A program made the position numbers and the translations under genes. Shown here in pieces: positions 24,631-25,049 of a DNA stretch of 25,049 nucleotides (positions are counted from its first letter, which is position 1; each line of letters opens with the position of its first letter). The stretch lies in assembly GCA_001689485.1 (NCBI GenBank), contig LUJQ01000050.1, positions 1 to 25,049 of the forward strand, written 5' to 3'. The notes under the pieces were generated by a model. That model saw nothing but the letters and a program-made list of their open reading frames with translations. It did not search any database and was not told the origin of the DNA. This DNA comes from Bacteroidales bacterium M6. Lineage in GTDB: Bacteria > Bacteroidota > Bacteroidia > Bacteroidales > Muribaculaceae.

Positions 24631-24772
24631 TGATTGGCGAGGTGGATGGAGTGTATCAAAATTGCGGTTTGATTTACCAATTTTACTTACCGGGCGGGAA
24701 TGACGGGGATATACGGTCGCTTTTTACGGTGTTGAGGCATGATATGTTTTAAGTTAAATAATGCTGTTTGGC
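24631..24772. other. Intergenic region with no recognised gene
   Basis: I see no plausible coding frame or RNA gene on either strand. It separates the cupin pseudogene from the promoter at 24773 and the terminal inverted repeat. Confidence 0.5.
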
Positions 24773-24804
24773 TTTGTAAACTCGTGAAAGTTGTCTTAAA
24801 TTTG
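24773..24804 (+). promoter_or_regulatory. Near-consensus Bacteroidetes promoter without an evident gene
   Basis: TTTG at 24773-24776, a 20-base spacer, and TAAATTTG at 24797-24804: the best match in the window to TTTG-N19-21-TAnnTTTG. Transcription would start near 24811 and run into the inverted repeat at 24870-25049. No convincing coding frame follows within the window; the target may be a structured RNA or a gene beyond the edge. Confidence 0.6.
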
Positions 24805-24869
24805 CAAAACAACATGCATAGTGTTGACTGACACGTTTTCCAGGAATTTTACGGCTCTTTGATTCATAA

Positions 24870-25049
24870 GTAAGTCATGAAAATTATTACGCATAAAACC
24901 TATAATCCGGCTTTATATTCTCTGCGGCATACTTTTGCCGCTTTTTATCCTCAACTTCAGTCGTGTAGCTCGCTACACTCCTTCATCTTCGGACAAAAAT
25001 CGACTGAAAGTATGCTCTCAGACAATATAAAATAATTTCCACGACTTAC
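24870..25049. repeat. Long imperfect inverted repeat with palindromic core (MITE-like or structured RNA)
   Basis: The outer arms GTAAGTCATGAAAATTATT (24870-24888) and the complement of 25031-25049 match at 17 of 19 bases. After a 24-base unpaired insert on the left (24889-24912), arms 24913-24950 and 24991-25030 pair over most of about 38 bases, including a perfect GCATACTTT/AAAGTATGC. The centre holds GTGTAGC-TC-GCTACAC (24963-24978), a perfect 7-base stem. The right terminus coincides with the last base of the window. The 52-codon frame at 24877-25035 lies wholly inside the palindrome and is probably not a gene. I have an unverified impression that similar sequences are dispersed in Bacteroidales genomes. 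Confidence 0.7.

Noticed and set aside
24877..25035. A 52-codon reading frame starting ATGAAAATT in the terminal repeat
   Set aside because: It lies entirely inside the inverted repeat, its sequence is dictated by the palindrome, and it has no recognisable protein features.
1..25049. tRNA, rRNA, CRISPR array, IS element or prophage
   Set aside because: I looked for cloverleaf-like sequences, regular direct repeats and transposase or integrase motifs on both strands and saw none.

Overview
The window looks like a chromosomal segment from a member of the Bacteroidales, quite possibly a Muribaculaceae-type gut bacterium; the family is a guess. The evidence is the short 286-residue primary sigma factor, the long three-domain IspG, a DUF4922 protein, a DUF4836-like lipoprotein, a DcaP-like porin, and repeated promoter -7 elements of the Bacteroidetes form TAnnTTTG. 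Genes are densely packed. I see no rRNA, tRNA, CRISPR array, transposase or phage gene.

Layout. Positions 1-7685 are all on the minus strand. In transcription order they are folB (dihydroneopterin aldolase), rpoN (sigma-54), a PAP2-like membrane protein, purE, ispG, an M16 zinc protease, and a DcaP-like outer-membrane porin cut by the left window edge. Spacing suggests rpoN to the protease is one transcription unit or two; folB and rpoN each have a -7 element. From 7805 the plus strand carries a cell-envelope group: a membrane glycosyltransferase 2, a large secreted amidase with a golvesin-type insert and FN3 domain, a two-part glycosyltransferase, and a DUF4922 protein with GalT/Ap4A-phosphorylase-like CxxC and HxHxQ motifs. 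Then come rpoD with promoter and terminator, aroE, a YeiH-type permease and comEC.

The minus strand from 19725 to 21177 holds a sigma/anti-sigma/periplasmic-sensor trio (ECF sigma factor, one-pass membrane protein, CpxP/Spy-like protein), convergent with comEC and sharing a strong hairpin with it. A cation diffusion facilitator and a DUF4836-like lipoprotein follow on the plus strand. Facing them is a decayed secreted carboxymuconolactone decarboxylase/cupin gene, with an internal deletion and a frame change. The last 180 bases form one long imperfect inverted repeat with a perfect palindromic core. It is preceded by a near-consensus promoter that has no convincing gene behind it, and its right end coincides with the window edge.

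Housekeeping functions (folate, purine, isoprenoid and shikimate pathways; sigma factors) make up the backbone. The features most worth a second look are the GT2-amidase-GT2-DUF4922 envelope group, the terminal palindromic element, the broken cupin gene, and the palindromes in the leaders of the first glycosyltransferase and rpoN.
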